The position numbers were made by a program, and so were the translations under genes. A model generated the notes under the pieces. It saw nothing but the letters and a program-made list of their open reading frames with translations. It was not told the DNA's origin and searched no databases. Positions 1-8,887 of a stretch of DNA of 64,000 nucleotides are shown piece by piece; position 1 is the first letter of the stretch, and each line of letters opens with the position of its first letter. The stretch is from Streptomyces tubercidicus (GTDB lineage Bacteria > Actinomycetota > Actinomycetes > Streptomycetales > Streptomycetaceae), in NCBI RefSeq assembly GCF_027497495.1, contig NZ_CP114205.1, forward strand, positions 1,674,001 to 1,738,000, read 5' to 3'.

Positions 1-622
1 TCAGACACCAGATACCGGCCCAGCCGCCCCCGCCCAGCCCGATGCGGTCCAGACCGACGAAGGTGAGCACGGCGGCCGGCGGATGCCCGGCGACATGGGC
101 GGGCCAGTGGTCCGGTGCGTTGTTGAGGATGTGGTGGGTGAAGTCGCGCAGCGCCGGACCGAGGTGGTCGAAGCGGTGGATGACGGTCAGGTACTCATAG
201 GCGGTGGTGAGCCGGCCGGCTATCCCCGTCCGCCAGCCGTCGATCAGCGCCAGCGCCCCGGTCCAGGCCAGGGAACCCGCCCAGCCCAGGAGGACGAGGC
301 GACGCCAGGGCAGGCGGGCGGCGAGCGACGGTCCGTGGACGATCACCAGGACGGCGACCGCCACCGCGGCGGGGGTGCCGGGCCCCAGGTGCGGGGACCA
401 CGAGGCGTACAGCGGGGGCCAGTTGACATGCAGACTGCCGTTGGCACGCTCGATGACGGTACCGATGACGGCAGCGGCCACGACGAGCAGCGCACCGGCC
501 GCGGCGGCCCATAGATCGAGGCGGTACCCGGCGCGTTCTTCGGGGGTCGGACGGAGAGTCGGACGGGATGTCGCTCGGGAGGCCACACGAGGGGTCGCAC
601 GGGGCGTCGCACTGGAGGTCAC
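1..622 (-). CDS. polytopic membrane protein, 3' end beyond the window
   Basis: From a GTG at 622 the minus strand stays open to the window edge (207 codons, C-terminus missing). The first ~30 residues are Ala/Thr/Arg/Ser-rich and repetitive. Hydrophobic segments follow at about residues 38-57, 83-96 and 108-127, so this is an integral membrane protein. It lies downstream of, and on the same strand as, a methyltransferase, a DUF2064 protein, a GT2 enzyme and an epimerase. A membrane glycosyltransferase or flippase-type role is therefore plausible, but only from context. A strong hairpin (804-832) separates it from the methyltransferase, so it may be transcribed separately. I do not recognise the family with certainty. 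Confidence 0.7.
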   Translation of the reverse strand, partial: MTSSATPRATPRVASRATSRPTLRPTPEERAGYRLDLWAAAAGALLVVAAAVIGTVIERANGSLHVNWPPLYASWSPHLGPGTPAAVAVAVLVIVHGPSLAARLPWRRLVLLGWAGSLAWTGALALIDGWRTGIAGRLTTAYEYLTVIHRFDHLGPALRDFTHHILNNAPDHWPAHVAGHPPAAVLTFVGLDRIGLGGGGWAGIWCL

Positions 623-803
623 AGCGGCACGCTAGGCGTCGCGTGGAGGCAGCGGCCGTTCGGCGGCCGGGACGTCATCGATCCGTCAGATGTGGGCGGT
701 GGCGGGCGCGCCCCTACGGCGGGGAGCAGGCGTCGCCACACTCCGGCCCGGCTGTGTGCGGCGCACCGCCGCCGGGGCGGGCGCAGCGCACCGCCGGTCC
801 GGG

Positions 804-832
804 TGCCCGGCCGCCACGGAGGCGGCCGGGCA
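804..832 (-). terminator. Rho-independent-like hairpin after the methyltransferase gene
   Basis: A perfect 12-bp inverted repeat (TGCCCGGCCGCC / GGCGGCCGGGCA) with a 5-nt loop begins 7 nt past the stop of the methyltransferase gene (stop at 840). No U-tract follows, as is usual for Streptomyces terminators. Confidence 0.65.
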
Positions 833-839
833 GCAGGAG

Positions 840-1736
840 TCACCCGCGGCGGCCCGGAACGGCAGGGCGGCTCAGCGACACGAAGCACCGTTCGGCGCCC
901 GGGGACTGGGGGACGGCCGGGGACTGGCCGGGCTGGGCGACGGCCGGGGCCTGGCCCGCCGGGTGGGCGGCCGTCCACTGTTCCGCGGGGATCCAGCCAG
1001 TAGCGGCGGCGTACCGAAGCAGAGCGGGAGCGCCGACGCGAGCCCAGGGAAAGAGGTCGCCCGGGGTACGGGGGACGCCTGGGCGGGGATGGTCGCCGCC
1101 CTCGACCCGGACCCGAACCTGTTCATCGACGTCCGCCGGGGTGGTCTCCACGATGAGCAGCCCGTGGGGGGCGACCAGTTCGGCGGTGCGGGCGAGGAGG
1201 GCGCGCGGGTCGCCGCCGATGCCGATGTTGCCGTCGAGGAGCAGTGCGGTGTCCCACGTCCCCTCCCCTGGGAGGGAGTTGAAGACCGAGCAGTGCAGTG
1301 CGGTGCCGCCGATGGCGGTGGTGCGGGCCACCGCGGCCGCGCTGACGTCGATGCCGAGCGTGCGCCGGCCCTGGGCGGCTAGCGCGGCGACCAGTCGGCC
1401 GGGGCCGCAACCGATGTCGAGGACGCTGCCCGTGCAGCGGCGCAGTGCCGACAGATCGGCCGCGTCCGCTCGGGCGCACCAGCGCTCGACCTCCAGAGGC
1501 AGCAGCCAGCCGTCACTGCGGCGCAGAAAGAGCGGGCCACGGCCGCTGCGCAGCGCGTCGGCGTACGGGTCCGCGCCCCAGGCATGCTGGCCCGTGCCCC
1601 AGGAGTCGGCATCCGAGTCCGTGCCCCAGGAGGCGGCACCCGGGTCCGCACCCCGGGAGGCGGTGTACGGCTCGGCGCCCCAGGACGCGGCGTCGGGCCG
1701 GTCGGGGTGTGTCGTGGGCGGCACGGCGGTGCTCAT
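840..1736 (-). CDS. class I SAM-dependent methyltransferase with repetitive N-terminus
   Basis: 298 aa. The SAM-binding motif I VLDIGCGPGRL lies at residues 105-115, followed by an acidic strand end (GIDVS) and a motif-IV-like LLLDGNIG, so a Rossmann-fold methyltransferase of unknown acceptor. Residues 17-60 are an unusual Ala/Ser/Trp/Gly/Asp-rich stretch encoded by 27-bp degenerate tandem repeats. Its ATG overlaps the stop of the upstream DUF2064 gene (ATGA at 1733-1736), so it is translationally coupled in the operon GT2 - DUF2064 - methyltransferase. The substrate is probably a glycan or lipid intermediate handled by its neighbours (inference). Confidence 0.85.
   Translation of the reverse strand: MSTAVPPTTHPDRPDAASWGAEPYTASRGADPGAASWGTDSDADSWGTGQHAWGADPYADALRSGRGPLFLRRSDGWLLPLEVERWCARADAADLSALRRCTGSVLDIGCGPGRLVAALAAQGRRTLGIDVSAAAVARTTAIGGTALHCSVFNSLPGEGTWDTALLLDGNIGIGGDPRALLARTAELVAPHGLLIVETTPADVDEQVRVRVEGGDHPRPGVPRTPGDLFPWARVGAPALLRYAAATGWIPAEQWTAAHPAGQAPAVAQPGQSPAVPQSPGAERCFVSLSRPAVPGRRG
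1596..1703. repeat. degenerate 27-bp tandem repeat inside the methyltransferase gene
   Basis: Units beginning gccccagga or a variant start at 1596, 1623, 1650 and 1677, exactly 27 bp apart; a shorter unit begins at 1575. The period is a multiple of three, so copy-number change would alter the protein by nine residues without a frameshift. Confidence 0.6.
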
Positions 1737-2401
1737 CGGCCGGTGACCGGGGTCAGCCGGGCCAGAGTGGCGGCGAAGCGTCCGGCGGGGGCGGCGGCCG
1801 CGACCTGGTGCGCGTCGTCCGCGGTGTCGACATCGCGCAGCGGCGGCAGCTCCCGTACCCGGAGTCCGGCGGCGGTCAGCCGGGCGCGCTGGGCGGCGCC
1901 GGTGTGGTCGGTGGACATGGGCACACCGCGCAGCAGCCGGGGGTCGGGGGTGGCCAGGCCGAGCGCCCAGAAGCCGCCGTCCTCGGCCGCCCCGAACCAG
2001 GCGTCACAGCCGTCCCAGGCGCCGGACTCCAGTGCCGGGGCGAGGAGTTGCGGGGTGACCTGAGGGGTGTCCATGCCGATGAGCAGGGTCGGGCCCGTGC
2101 TGTCGGCGAAGGCCGCGGCGAGCCGCTCGTCGAGTCCCCCGGCGCACTGCGGCCGGACGTCGAAGCCGGCCGGCAGCCAGCTTCCGGGGCGGCCGTCCAG
2201 CACGACCACCCGCCGCCGGGCGGGCATGGCGCTCACGGCCCGGAGGGTGTCGTACAGCGCGGCCTCGGCCAACTGGGCGGCCTCGTCGGGGGTGTAGGGC
2301 GGGGTGAGCCGGGTCTTGACCCGGCCGGGCACCGGTTCCTTGGCGATGACCAGGACCGTCGTCGGACCGGAGGGCGCCGGGCAGGCTGCGGAAGCGGTCA
2401 T
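1733..2401 (-). CDS. DUF2064 / TIGR04282-type glycosyltransferase-like protein
   Basis: 222 aa. The N-terminus VLVIAKEPVPGRVKTRL is the hallmark of the DUF2064 family (GT-A-like nucleotidyl or glycosyl transferase fold). Family features that follow are LLIGMDTPQVT, EDGGFWALGL and a C-terminal LPPLRDVDTADD. Members usually sit beside GT2 enzymes, as here, and are thought to work in sugar or phospho-glycan assembly, but the reaction is not established. The ATG at 2401 overlaps the GT2 stop (ATGA), and its own stop overlaps the methyltransferase ATG, so the three genes form one coupled transcript. Confidence 0.85.
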   Translation of the reverse strand: MTASAACPAPSGPTTVLVIAKEPVPGRVKTRLTPPYTPDEAAQLAEAALYDTLRAVSAMPARRRVVVLDGRPGSWLPAGFDVRPQCAGGLDERLAAAFADSTGPTLLIGMDTPQVTPQLLAPALESGAWDGCDAWFGAAEDGGFWALGLATPDPRLLRGVPMSTDHTGAAQRARLTAAGLRVRELPPLRDVDTADDAHQVAAAAPAGRFAATLARLTPVTGR

Positions 2402-3117
2402 CGGGCCGTCTCCTCCGTACGGGGCGCCAGCGGCGGCTGGTGGAGGACGGTGCGCATATCGCGCACCGCGTGCCAGGTGCCGCGCCAGGTGCCGGTGACC
2501 TTCGAGCGGCCGGTGCGCGGCCGGTAGGGAACGTCGCGTTCCTCGATACGCCAGCCCGCGTCGGCGGCCCGGACGACCATCTGGAGGGGGTAGCCGCTGC
2601 GGCGGTCGGTGAGGCCGAGCCCGAGCAGCGCGGTGCGCCGGGCGGCACGCAGCGGGCCGAGGTCGTGCAGGCGGAGTCCGGTGCGGCGGCGCAGCATCCG
2701 GGCCAGCACGAAGTTGCCGGCCCGCGCGTGCGGCGGCCAGGCGCCACGGCCCTGGGGCCGTCGGCGGCCGAGCACCAGATCGCTGGTGCCGTCGTGCACC
2801 GCGCGGACGAACGGGGTGAGGAGTGCGGGGTCGAGGGAGGCGTCGCAGTCGCAGAAGCAGACGATCTCCGCGTCGGCGGCCAGCAGTCCGGCGTGGCAGG
2901 CGGCGCCGAAACCGCGGCGCGGCTCGTGCACCACGGTGGCGCCCAGACCGCGGGCGACTTCGGCGGAGCCGTCGGTGGAACCGTTGTCCACGACGATCGC
3001 CCGCCAGCCGTCCGGGATACGGGCCAGCACCCAGGGCAGCGCGGCAGCCTCATCGAGGCAGGGCAGGACGACATCCACCGGGGCGGGCCGGGCGGCGGGG
3101 AGCGGGAAGTGGGTCAC
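2398..3117 (-). CDS. family 2 glycosyltransferase (dolichol-phosphate-sugar synthase-like)
   Basis: 239 aa from a GTG. The GT-A fold start VDVVLPCLDEAAALPWVL, nucleotide-binding VVDNGSTDGS and metal-binding CFCDCDASL are clear. There is no C-terminal membrane segment, so the enzyme is probably cytoplasmic and membrane-associated, transferring a sugar from an NDP donor to a polyprenyl phosphate or similar acceptor (family inference). It is first in the coupled trio with DUF2064 and the methyltransferase. The epimerase gene upstream on the same strand may supply sugar or feed the same glycan. Confidence 0.88.
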   Translation of the reverse strand: MTHFPLPAARPAPVDVVLPCLDEAAALPWVLARIPDGWRAIVVDNGSTDGSAEVARGLGATVVHEPRRGFGAACHAGLLAADAEIVCFCDCDASLDPALLTPFVRAVHDGTSDLVLGRRRPQGRGAWPPHARAGNFVLARMLRRRTGLRLHDLGPLRAARRTALLGLGLTDRRSGYPLQMVVRAADAGWRIEERDVPYRPRTGRSKVTGTWRGTWHAVRDMRTVLHQPPLAPRTEETAR

Positions 3118-3259
3118 GCGTTCACCTGCGCATCAGAGGCGGACAATGCAGAAGCGGGCGATGCAGAAGCGGGCCAGGGGACTTCAGGCCGTACGGACAG
3201 GGACGGCGGCGGACAGGAGCGAACGGGCGCGGCGCGGGCGCGGACGGGCGCGGCGCGGG

Positions 3260-4375
3260 TCACCCCTCCGGAGCCGCCGGGGCCGCCGGGGTCGCCGGAG
3301 CCGTCGGGGTCGCCGCGCCCCCCGGCCCCGCCCGCATCCCCTCCCGGGCGAACTCCGTCATCCCCTCCGCGAATCCGGTGGCCGCCCGCCAGCCGAGGTC
3401 GTCGGCGATCCGCTGCGACGACGCGGTGATATGCCGTACGTCGCCCAGCCGGTACTCCCCCGTCACCACGGGCGCCGGACCGCCGCACGCCGCTGCCAGG
3501 GTCTGCGCCATTTCGCCGACCGTGTGCGGCACTCCGCTGCCCGTGTTGTAGGCGGTCAGAGTGCCCGCGGCCCGGTCCGGCAGCGCCTCCAGCGCCACCG
3601 CGTTGGCCGCCGCGACATCCCGTACATGGACGAAGTCCCGCCGCTGGCCGCCGTCCTCGTAGACCGTCGGCGCCTGACCGCGGGCCAGCGCCGAGCGGAA
3701 GAACGAGGCCACCCCGGCGTACGGGGTGTCGCGCGGCATCCCGGGCCCGTAGACATTGTGGTAGCGCAGCGCGACCGCCCGGCCGCCGGTGGCGCGTGCC
3801 CAGGAGGCGGCCAGATGTTCCTGGGTGAGTTTGGTGGCCGCATAGACGTTGCGCGGGTCGGTGGGTGCGTCCTCGCCGACCAGCCCCGGCCGCAACTCCG
3901 CGCCGCAGCGCGGACAGCGGGGTTCGAACCGCCCGGCCTCCAGCTCGGCGACCGCCCGCGGACCGGGCCGCACCACCCCGTGGCGGGCACAGGTGTAGCG
4001 CCCCTCCCCGTAGACCACCATCGACCCGGCGAGGACCAGCTGACGCACCCCGGCCGCGGCCATCGCGGCCAGCAGGACCGCCGTGCCCAGGTCGTTGCAG
4101 CTCACGTAGTCGGGCGCATCGGCGAAGTCCTTGCCGAGGCCCACCATCGCCGCCTGGTGGCAGACCGCGTGCACGCCCCGCAAGGCCCCGTCGACGGCCG
4201 TCCGGTCCCGTACGTCGGCGATGATGCGCTGCTCCCCCGGGCGCGGGGGCGGGGGCTCGGGGTGCGCCGAGGGCAGCAGCGCATCGAGGACGACAGGCTC
4301 GTGTCCGCGCGCCAGAAGCGCCTCGACGACCTGCGATCCGATGAATCCGGCGCCGCCGGTGAGCAGTACACGCAT
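3260..4375 (-). CDS. NAD-dependent epimerase/dehydratase with a Cys/His insert
   Basis: 371 aa starting at the ATG before the dinucleotide-binding TGGAGFIGS; upstream in-frame codons back to 4531 look non-coding. Extended SDR fold: the catalytic Tyr178-x3-Lys182 is present (YAATK) and the Ser/Thr position falls in AGSMVVYGE. Between them lies an insert (about residues 125-170) with C129-x2-H132 and C154-x2-C157, resembling a zinc-binding knuckle. It is probably a nucleotide-sugar 4-epimerase or dehydratase acting with the downstream glycosyltransferases, 142 nt away. The sugar specificity cannot be read from sequence. Confidence 0.85.
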   Translation of the reverse strand: MRVLLTGGAGFIGSQVVEALLARGHEPVVLDALLPSAHPEPPPPRPGEQRIIADVRDRTAVDGALRGVHAVCHQAAMVGLGKDFADAPDYVSCNDLGTAVLLAAMAAAGVRQLVLAGSMVVYGEGRYTCARHGVVRPGPRAVAELEAGRFEPRCPRCGAELRPGLVGEDAPTDPRNVYAATKLTQEHLAASWARATGGRAVALRYHNVYGPGMPRDTPYAGVASFFRSALARGQAPTVYEDGGQRRDFVHVRDVAAANAVALEALPDRAAGTLTAYNTGSGVPHTVGEMAQTLAAACGGPAPVVTGEYRLGDVRHITASSQRIADDLGWRAATGFAEGMTEFAREGMRAGPGGAATPTAPATPAAPAAPEG

Positions 4376-4450
4376 ACCGGTCACGCTAGGCGCGGCACCG
4401 CCTTCCAGCCCGCTTCCGCGACGTCGTGTCATGGGTCCGTAAGATCCGCG

Positions 4451-4509
4451 GCCCGTCCGGCCGGGCGCGCTATCCGGCCGGACGGGCACGCTGTCCCGGC
4501 CGGACGGGC
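4451..4509. promoter_or_regulatory. triple GC-rich arm forming two alternative hairpins
   Basis: The 14-mer GCCCGTCCGGCCGG at 4451-4464 is followed by two copies of its exact reverse complement, at 4474-4487 and 4496-4509. The first arm can pair with either copy. It lies in the 289-nt gap between the divergent epimerase and phosphatase genes, upstream of the phosphatase. It could be a plain structured spacer or a switching element. Confidence 0.5.
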
Positions 4510-4664
4510 CACTGCGATTCGGTAACAGCACGCATTCGAGGTATTTCGGTACGGCATATGTTGCCTATGCTCAGGTCCGGGGCCAGGGGCCGCTTTCGGA
4601 CACTCCGACGGCCGACGGCCCCTTTGTGCCCCATCCCTTCACCTGCACACCGTCGGAGAGCGCC

Positions 4665-5750
4665 TTGACCGTGGAGAACGGGGAGCGGCGGACCGGCTCC
4701 CGTGTGCTGGCCGTGCTCCCGTACGCGGTCATGGCCGTGGTCGCCGCGGTCGATCTCACCGCGGGTCCGGGGGTCGGCTTTCTGCCCCTGGTGTCGCTGG
4801 GGCCGGCGTTCGCCGGGCTGGTCGGCGGCTGGCGGCGGACGGCCGTGGTCGGACTGACTGCATCCGTGCTCTGCGTCGGCCTGGGCTTCTACGACGGGCT
4901 GTTCGACAGCCGACGCGGGCTGACCGCCCTGCTGTCGGTGGCCGGGGTGACCGCGGCCGGGTTGGTCGCCGCGGTGATGCGGCAGCGGCGGGAGGCGGAG
5001 CTGGCCAGCGTCCGCTCGATCGCCGAGGTCGCCCAGCGGGTGCTGCTGCGCCCGGTGCCGCGTGGCGCGGGCCCGCTGCGGATCGCGGTCTCGTACACCT
5101 CGGCGGTGGCCGAGGCCCGGATAGGCGGAGATCTGTACGAGGTGGTGACCTCGCCCGCCGGGGTGCGGATCATCGTCGGCGATGTGCAGGGCAAGGGGCT
5201 GGAGGCCGTGGAGAGCGCGGCGGTGGTGCTGGGGGCGTTCCGGGAGGCGGCGCACGACGAACCGGATCTGCCGGCCGTCGGCGAGCGGGTCGAGCGGGCG
5301 CTGAACCGCCATCTGTCCGGCGAACGGTTCGTCACGGCGGTGCTCGCCGAGATCGGTGACGGCCCGCAGGCCACCCTGCTGAACTTCGGCCATCCGGCGC
5401 CGCTGCTCGTCCGCCCCGACGGCACGGTCACCTTCGCGGCCCCGCCCGAACGCGCCCTGCCACTCGGCCTCACCCTGCACGGCGCCGCGGCCCCCGCCCC
5501 CTACGAGGTGCCGTTCACCCCCGGCGACCAGCTGCTCTTCTACACCGACGGCGTCACCGAGGCCCGCGACGCGGCAGACCGCTTCTACCCTCTCGACGAA
5601 CGCGCCGCCGCGCTGCTCAAGGACCCCGACCCGGAGGCCGCGCTGCGCGCGGTACGCGAGGACCTGGTCGAGCATGTCGAGGGGCCGCTGCACGATGACG
5701 CGGCGATGCTGCTGGTCCGCTACCGGGAGCGACGGCTTTCGGCGCAGTGA
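4665..5750 (+). CDS. membrane-anchored PP2C/SpoIIE-type serine phosphatase
   Basis: 361 aa if the TTG at 4665 is used (CGGAGAG lies just upstream); GTG at 4671 or 4626 are alternatives. The N-terminus has about three to four hydrophobic segments, followed by a basic/acidic linker (MRQRREAEL) and then the SpoIIE/RsbU phosphatase domain: IGGDLYEVV (metal-binding Asp), VGDVQGKGLEA, FGHPAPLL, FYTDGVTEARD and a C-terminal DDAAMLLV. The family dephosphorylates anti-sigma-factor antagonists. No partner is adjacent, so the pathway is unknown. It is monocistronic and convergent with the CocE-type hydrolase. Confidence 0.9.
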   Translation: MTVENGERRTGSRVLAVLPYAVMAVVAAVDLTAGPGVGFLPLVSLGPAFAGLVGGWRRTAVVGLTASVLCVGLGFYDGLFDSRRGLTALLSVAGVTAAGLVAAVMRQRREAELASVRSIAEVAQRVLLRPVPRGAGPLRIAVSYTSAVAEARIGGDLYEVVTSPAGVRIIVGDVQGKGLEAVESAAVVLGAFREAAHDEPDLPAVGERVERALNRHLSGERFVTAVLAEIGDGPQATLLNFGHPAPLLVRPDGTVTFAAPPERALPLGLTLHGAAAPAPYEVPFTPGDQLLFYTDGVTEARDAADRFYPLDERAAALLKDPDPEAALRAVREDLVEHVEGPLHDDAAMLLVRYRERRLSAQ

Positions 5751-5795
5751 CCGCCGTGGCCCCCTCGCCCTCTACCGGGCCCCCTCCCCTCTCCC

Positions 5796-7472
5796 CTACG
5801 GGGTCCCCTGAGGAAGCCTCAGTGCCGATCCCGTATGCAGCGTGAGGTGTACCGGCTGGAGACGGGTGGCCTCCACCGGTGTCTCCCCGGTGCCGGGGCT
5901 GCGGGCGTAGCGCGGATGGGCGCCGCCGCTGACCTGGAGGCGTATCCGGTGACCGGCGGCGAAGTGGTGGGCGGTGGCGCTCATCGGCACGGTGACCTCC
6001 GCGGGGGTCTGCCCGGTGGTCCGCAGCCGCACCAGCCCGTCGCAGATATTGGTGGACCGGCCGCGCGCGTCCACCTCACAGAGGCGGGCGAAGACATCGG
6101 CGTGGCCGGTGTCCGTGGCGATCCGCAGCCGCGCGGAAACCGGTCCGAGCACGTCGACGGCCTCGGTCAGCGGCGCGCTCGTGAACGTCAGGACGTCGTC
6201 CCGCGCTTCCAGGGTGCCGTTGTCCTGGGCACCGGCGCGGCGGGAGAGCAGGGGCCCACCCACGGACGGGGTGGGATCGTCCGGGTCGTAGCGGAAGGAC
6301 GCCAACGGGCCGGATTCCACCGGGGCTTGACGGTCGAGCGACCCGTTCGCCGCGGGGAACCAGTCGGCGGTGGTGGCGGCCGGCGGCCAGTCGTCGAGAT
6401 CCCGCCAGGCGTTCTCGCCGCCGACGTGGACGCGTACGGGGGTGGGGCGCAGTCCCGAGGGATCGCCGCACAGGTGTGCGCGCAGCCAGGCGAGGCTCTC
6501 GGCGAAGACCTCGGGCCAGCCCTGTTGCAGCGCGGAGGTGTGCGTCCAGGGGCCGACGAGCAGCGAGGCGGCGCAGCCGGACCGCCGCAGCCGGGCGAAC
6601 TGTTGGAAGGTCTGGTCGGCCAGCGCGTCGTGCCACCCGGTGACCAGAGCGGTGGGCACGGCCGACCGCTCCGCCGCCTCGGCCACCGAGGCCCCGTTCC
6701 AGTGCGGGTCGTCGGCGTCGGGGTGGGTCATCACACCGTCCAGCCAGGGCACTTCGCCGAGGGCGGGCACATGGGCGCCGCGCAGTGGCCGGGCGGTGGT
6801 GATCTTGCGCAGCCCGCGCTGCAGGCGCAGCGTCGCCCGCATGAGCGGCATCAGCCCTTGGTGCTGGTAGGTCATCCCGACGCCGACGGCGAGGGCGGTC
6901 TCCAGGCGGAGGGCGCCGCCCTCGTAGAACAGGGCATGGGGGTCGTGCAGACCGACCTGCACCACCATCGCCTTCAGCTCCGGCGGCGGGTCCAGGGCGA
7001 GCGCCCACTGCACATAACCCAGGTAGCTGGGGCCGATGGTGCCCAGAATTCCGGTGAACCAGGGCTGCTGCCGCAGCCAGGACACGGTGGCCTGCCCGTC
7101 GGCGGCCTCGTTGCGCCACAGGTCGAACCGGCCCCCCGACCCGGCGGTGCCGCGACAGCTCTGCAGGACGACATGGAAGCCCTGTTCGGCGAAGAGGACG
7201 CCGAAGAGGGGCGACCAAGGCAGCCCCCTGCCGTAGGGCGAGCGCACGAGGAGGGTGGGGAAGTCCCCCTCCGTACGGGGGAAGTAGTGATCCGTGCGCA
7301 GAAGACTGCCGTCCGCGCCCGGCACCTCAAGCCCCGGCTCCCAGCCCACCTCGTGCTGCTTGGCCGGGAGTCCGCGCCAGGTCGCCCGCATCATCCGCGA
7401 GGACAACGGCGGCTTCCCGGACGGCGCGGCCCAGTTGGACCTCGGTACGACGTCATGCGTGTGTGGCGTCAT
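5796..7472 (-). CDS. CocE/NonD family alpha/beta hydrolase (X-Pro dipeptidyl-peptidase S15 type)
   Basis: 558 aa. The ATG at 7472 is chosen because GGAGG sits 7 nt upstream. The nucleophile elbow GPSYLGY (Ser ~149) is typical of the CocE/S15 family, with oxyanion-region SCRGTAGSGG upstream, a candidate acid region in VTGWHDALADQ and the His in GPWTHTS. The last ~200 residues form the jelly-roll (X-Pro_C-like) domain, e.g. VDVLGPVSARLRIATDTGHAD. The family hydrolyses esters, amides or acylated compounds; the substrate here is unknown. It has no clear signal peptide, so it is probably cytoplasmic. Confidence 0.9.
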   Translation of the reverse strand: MTPHTHDVVPRSNWAAPSGKPPLSSRMMRATWRGLPAKQHEVGWEPGLEVPGADGSLLRTDHYFPRTEGDFPTLLVRSPYGRGLPWSPLFGVLFAEQGFHVVLQSCRGTAGSGGRFDLWRNEAADGQATVSWLRQQPWFTGILGTIGPSYLGYVQWALALDPPPELKAMVVQVGLHDPHALFYEGGALRLETALAVGVGMTYQHQGLMPLMRATLRLQRGLRKITTARPLRGAHVPALGEVPWLDGVMTHPDADDPHWNGASVAEAAERSAVPTALVTGWHDALADQTFQQFARLRRSGCAASLLVGPWTHTSALQQGWPEVFAESLAWLRAHLCGDPSGLRPTPVRVHVGGENAWRDLDDWPPAATTADWFPAANGSLDRQAPVESGPLASFRYDPDDPTPSVGGPLLSRRAGAQDNGTLEARDDVLTFTSAPLTEAVDVLGPVSARLRIATDTGHADVFARLCEVDARGRSTNICDGLVRLRTTGQTPAEVTVPMSATAHHFAAGHRIRLQVSGGAHPRYARSPGTGETPVEATRLQPVHLTLHTGSALRLPQGTP

Positions 7473-7717
7473 GTCTTCCCCTCCACGGGCGGCCCTGCGG
7501 CGGCCCACCCTATTCCCGTACGTTGCACGAGAATAGTCGACGGTCGGCGGCGTTGCGCAACTCCCGCTACCAGCAAGGGGCGTGGCGCGTGCGGTCCGGC
7601 GGAGGCACCCACACCCGAGGAGTCACTCCCCTCACAACGGCTGAAAACCGCCGCATTACCCCACCTTTCCCTGGGGAGTTAACGGCGGATTTCTACGCAG
7701 CGCAATCAAGGGGCTAC

Positions 7718-8764
7718 ATGGGGTTGAGGAAAAAGCTTGAGGAGGCGTCGAAGAAGCTCGACGCCGCGTCGGGGAAGCTTGCGGAGGCGTCGGAGAAACT
7801 CGACACCACTTCGGCGGAGTGGGACACCGCACGTCGCCAACTGGCGGACCCGACGAACGGCCTGGCGGCTCTCCACGGGGAGGTCGTCCAGAGTCGCCAG
7901 AAGATCCTGGACGCGATTCAGGGTGGAGTGACCGGGTCAGGTGCGGAGAACCGGGAGCTGCGCCGCCGTCAGGACGAGATGCTCGCCGATCTGGGCGAGA
8001 TGAAGGACGAGATCCGCGCGGTGCGCCTGGAGTTGACGCAGGCCCTGCAGCAGTCTCCCCCGACCGGTTCGGATCCGGCCGGTACCGACGTCACCGAAAG
8101 CAGCAGCGAAGGCGTCACCCCGTCGGGATCGGCGGGCAGTGACGACCACGAGGAGGAGCACATGGGTCATGTCGGCGCCGAACCCGTCGAGGAAGGCTCC
8201 CCGGACCCCCGGTCACACCGCGAGCAGGAGCTGAAGGACAGGATCGAAGCTGCCTATCAGGGGGCTGCCGCGCCCACTCGCCAGGCAAGCGATGCGCCGG
8301 GCCCCGCGTCCCGCCCCTCTGCGCCGCCTGCCGCGACCGACGACGGGGATCAGGCCGGAAAGGCGGAGGTCGCACATGGCGTGCTGCTCCTGAAAGCTGC
8401 GGGCGTCGCCTCCGCGGAACTGGTGCTGCACCGGGACACCTGGGAGTTCCTGACAACCCTGGCCGTCGGCCAACCGCATTTCCGGACCCCACCCGCCGTG
8501 GAGGACGCACAGCACGGCCGGGTACAGACCGCGCTCTCGGGCCGCTCACTCATCGCCGTGCTGATCGCGCTCTGGGAGACACGCACCAATAAATCACCCC
8601 TCCAGGCCGACTGGGCCCTGGCGACGACGGCCTACCTCCGGATGGCGGGCCGTCTGAGCGCCGTCACCGGCTCGGGGATCACCATCCGCATCGTCCTCGA
8701 CGACGGCATCGAGCACACACCGCCCGCCACGGACGGCCAGGACGGTTCCGGGGGACCTGCGTAA
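7718..8764 (+). CDS. hypothetical protein with N-terminal coiled coil
   Basis: 348 aa from the ATG at 7718, preceded by AAGGGG. Residues 1-110 are strongly helical with heptad-like Lys/Leu/Ala/Glu repeats (e.g. KKLDAASGKLAEASEKLD), predicting a coiled coil. A Ser/Pro/Glu/Gly-rich linker (~115-220) follows, then a globular C-terminal domain (~230-335) containing WEFLTTLAVGQPHFRTPP and LPxDWALATTAYLR-like helices. I do not recognise the C-terminal domain. Some Streptomyces conflict and scaffold proteins pair a coiled coil with a small effector domain, but there is no direct evidence for that here. Confidence 0.75.
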   Translation: MGLRKKLEEASKKLDAASGKLAEASEKLDTTSAEWDTARRQLADPTNGLAALHGEVVQSRQKILDAIQGGVTGSGAENRELRRRQDEMLADLGEMKDEIRAVRLELTQALQQSPPTGSDPAGTDVTESSSEGVTPSGSAGSDDHEEEHMGHVGAEPVEEGSPDPRSHREQELKDRIEAAYQGAAAPTRQASDAPGPASRPSAPPAATDDGDQAGKAEVAHGVLLLKAAGVASAELVLHRDTWEFLTTLAVGQPHFRTPPAVEDAQHGRVQTALSGRSLIAVLIALWETRTNKSPLQADWALATTAYLRMAGRLSAVTGSGITIRIVLDDGIEHTPPATDGQDGSGGPA

Positions 8765-8887
8765 GTGCCTGTTCCTGAACCGCCGTTCTGGGTTCTTCCC
8801 CAGCTCCTCCAGCGCGGCCACGGCGCTCTCCACCGCGCCGCAGACCAATTCGCTGGCCTCGGCACGGTGCTGCCCGACCGCCGGGCG

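Noticed and set aside
3921..3930. GGTTCGAACC, resembling a tRNA T-arm
   Set aside because: It lies inside the epimerase coding region at the F-E-P-R codons; no acceptor, D or anticodon stems can be placed around it.
4470..5693. Minus-strand frame opposite the SpoIIE-type phosphatase
   Set aside because: Gln/His/Arg-rich shadow translation with no family signal; the plus strand has clear catalytic motifs.
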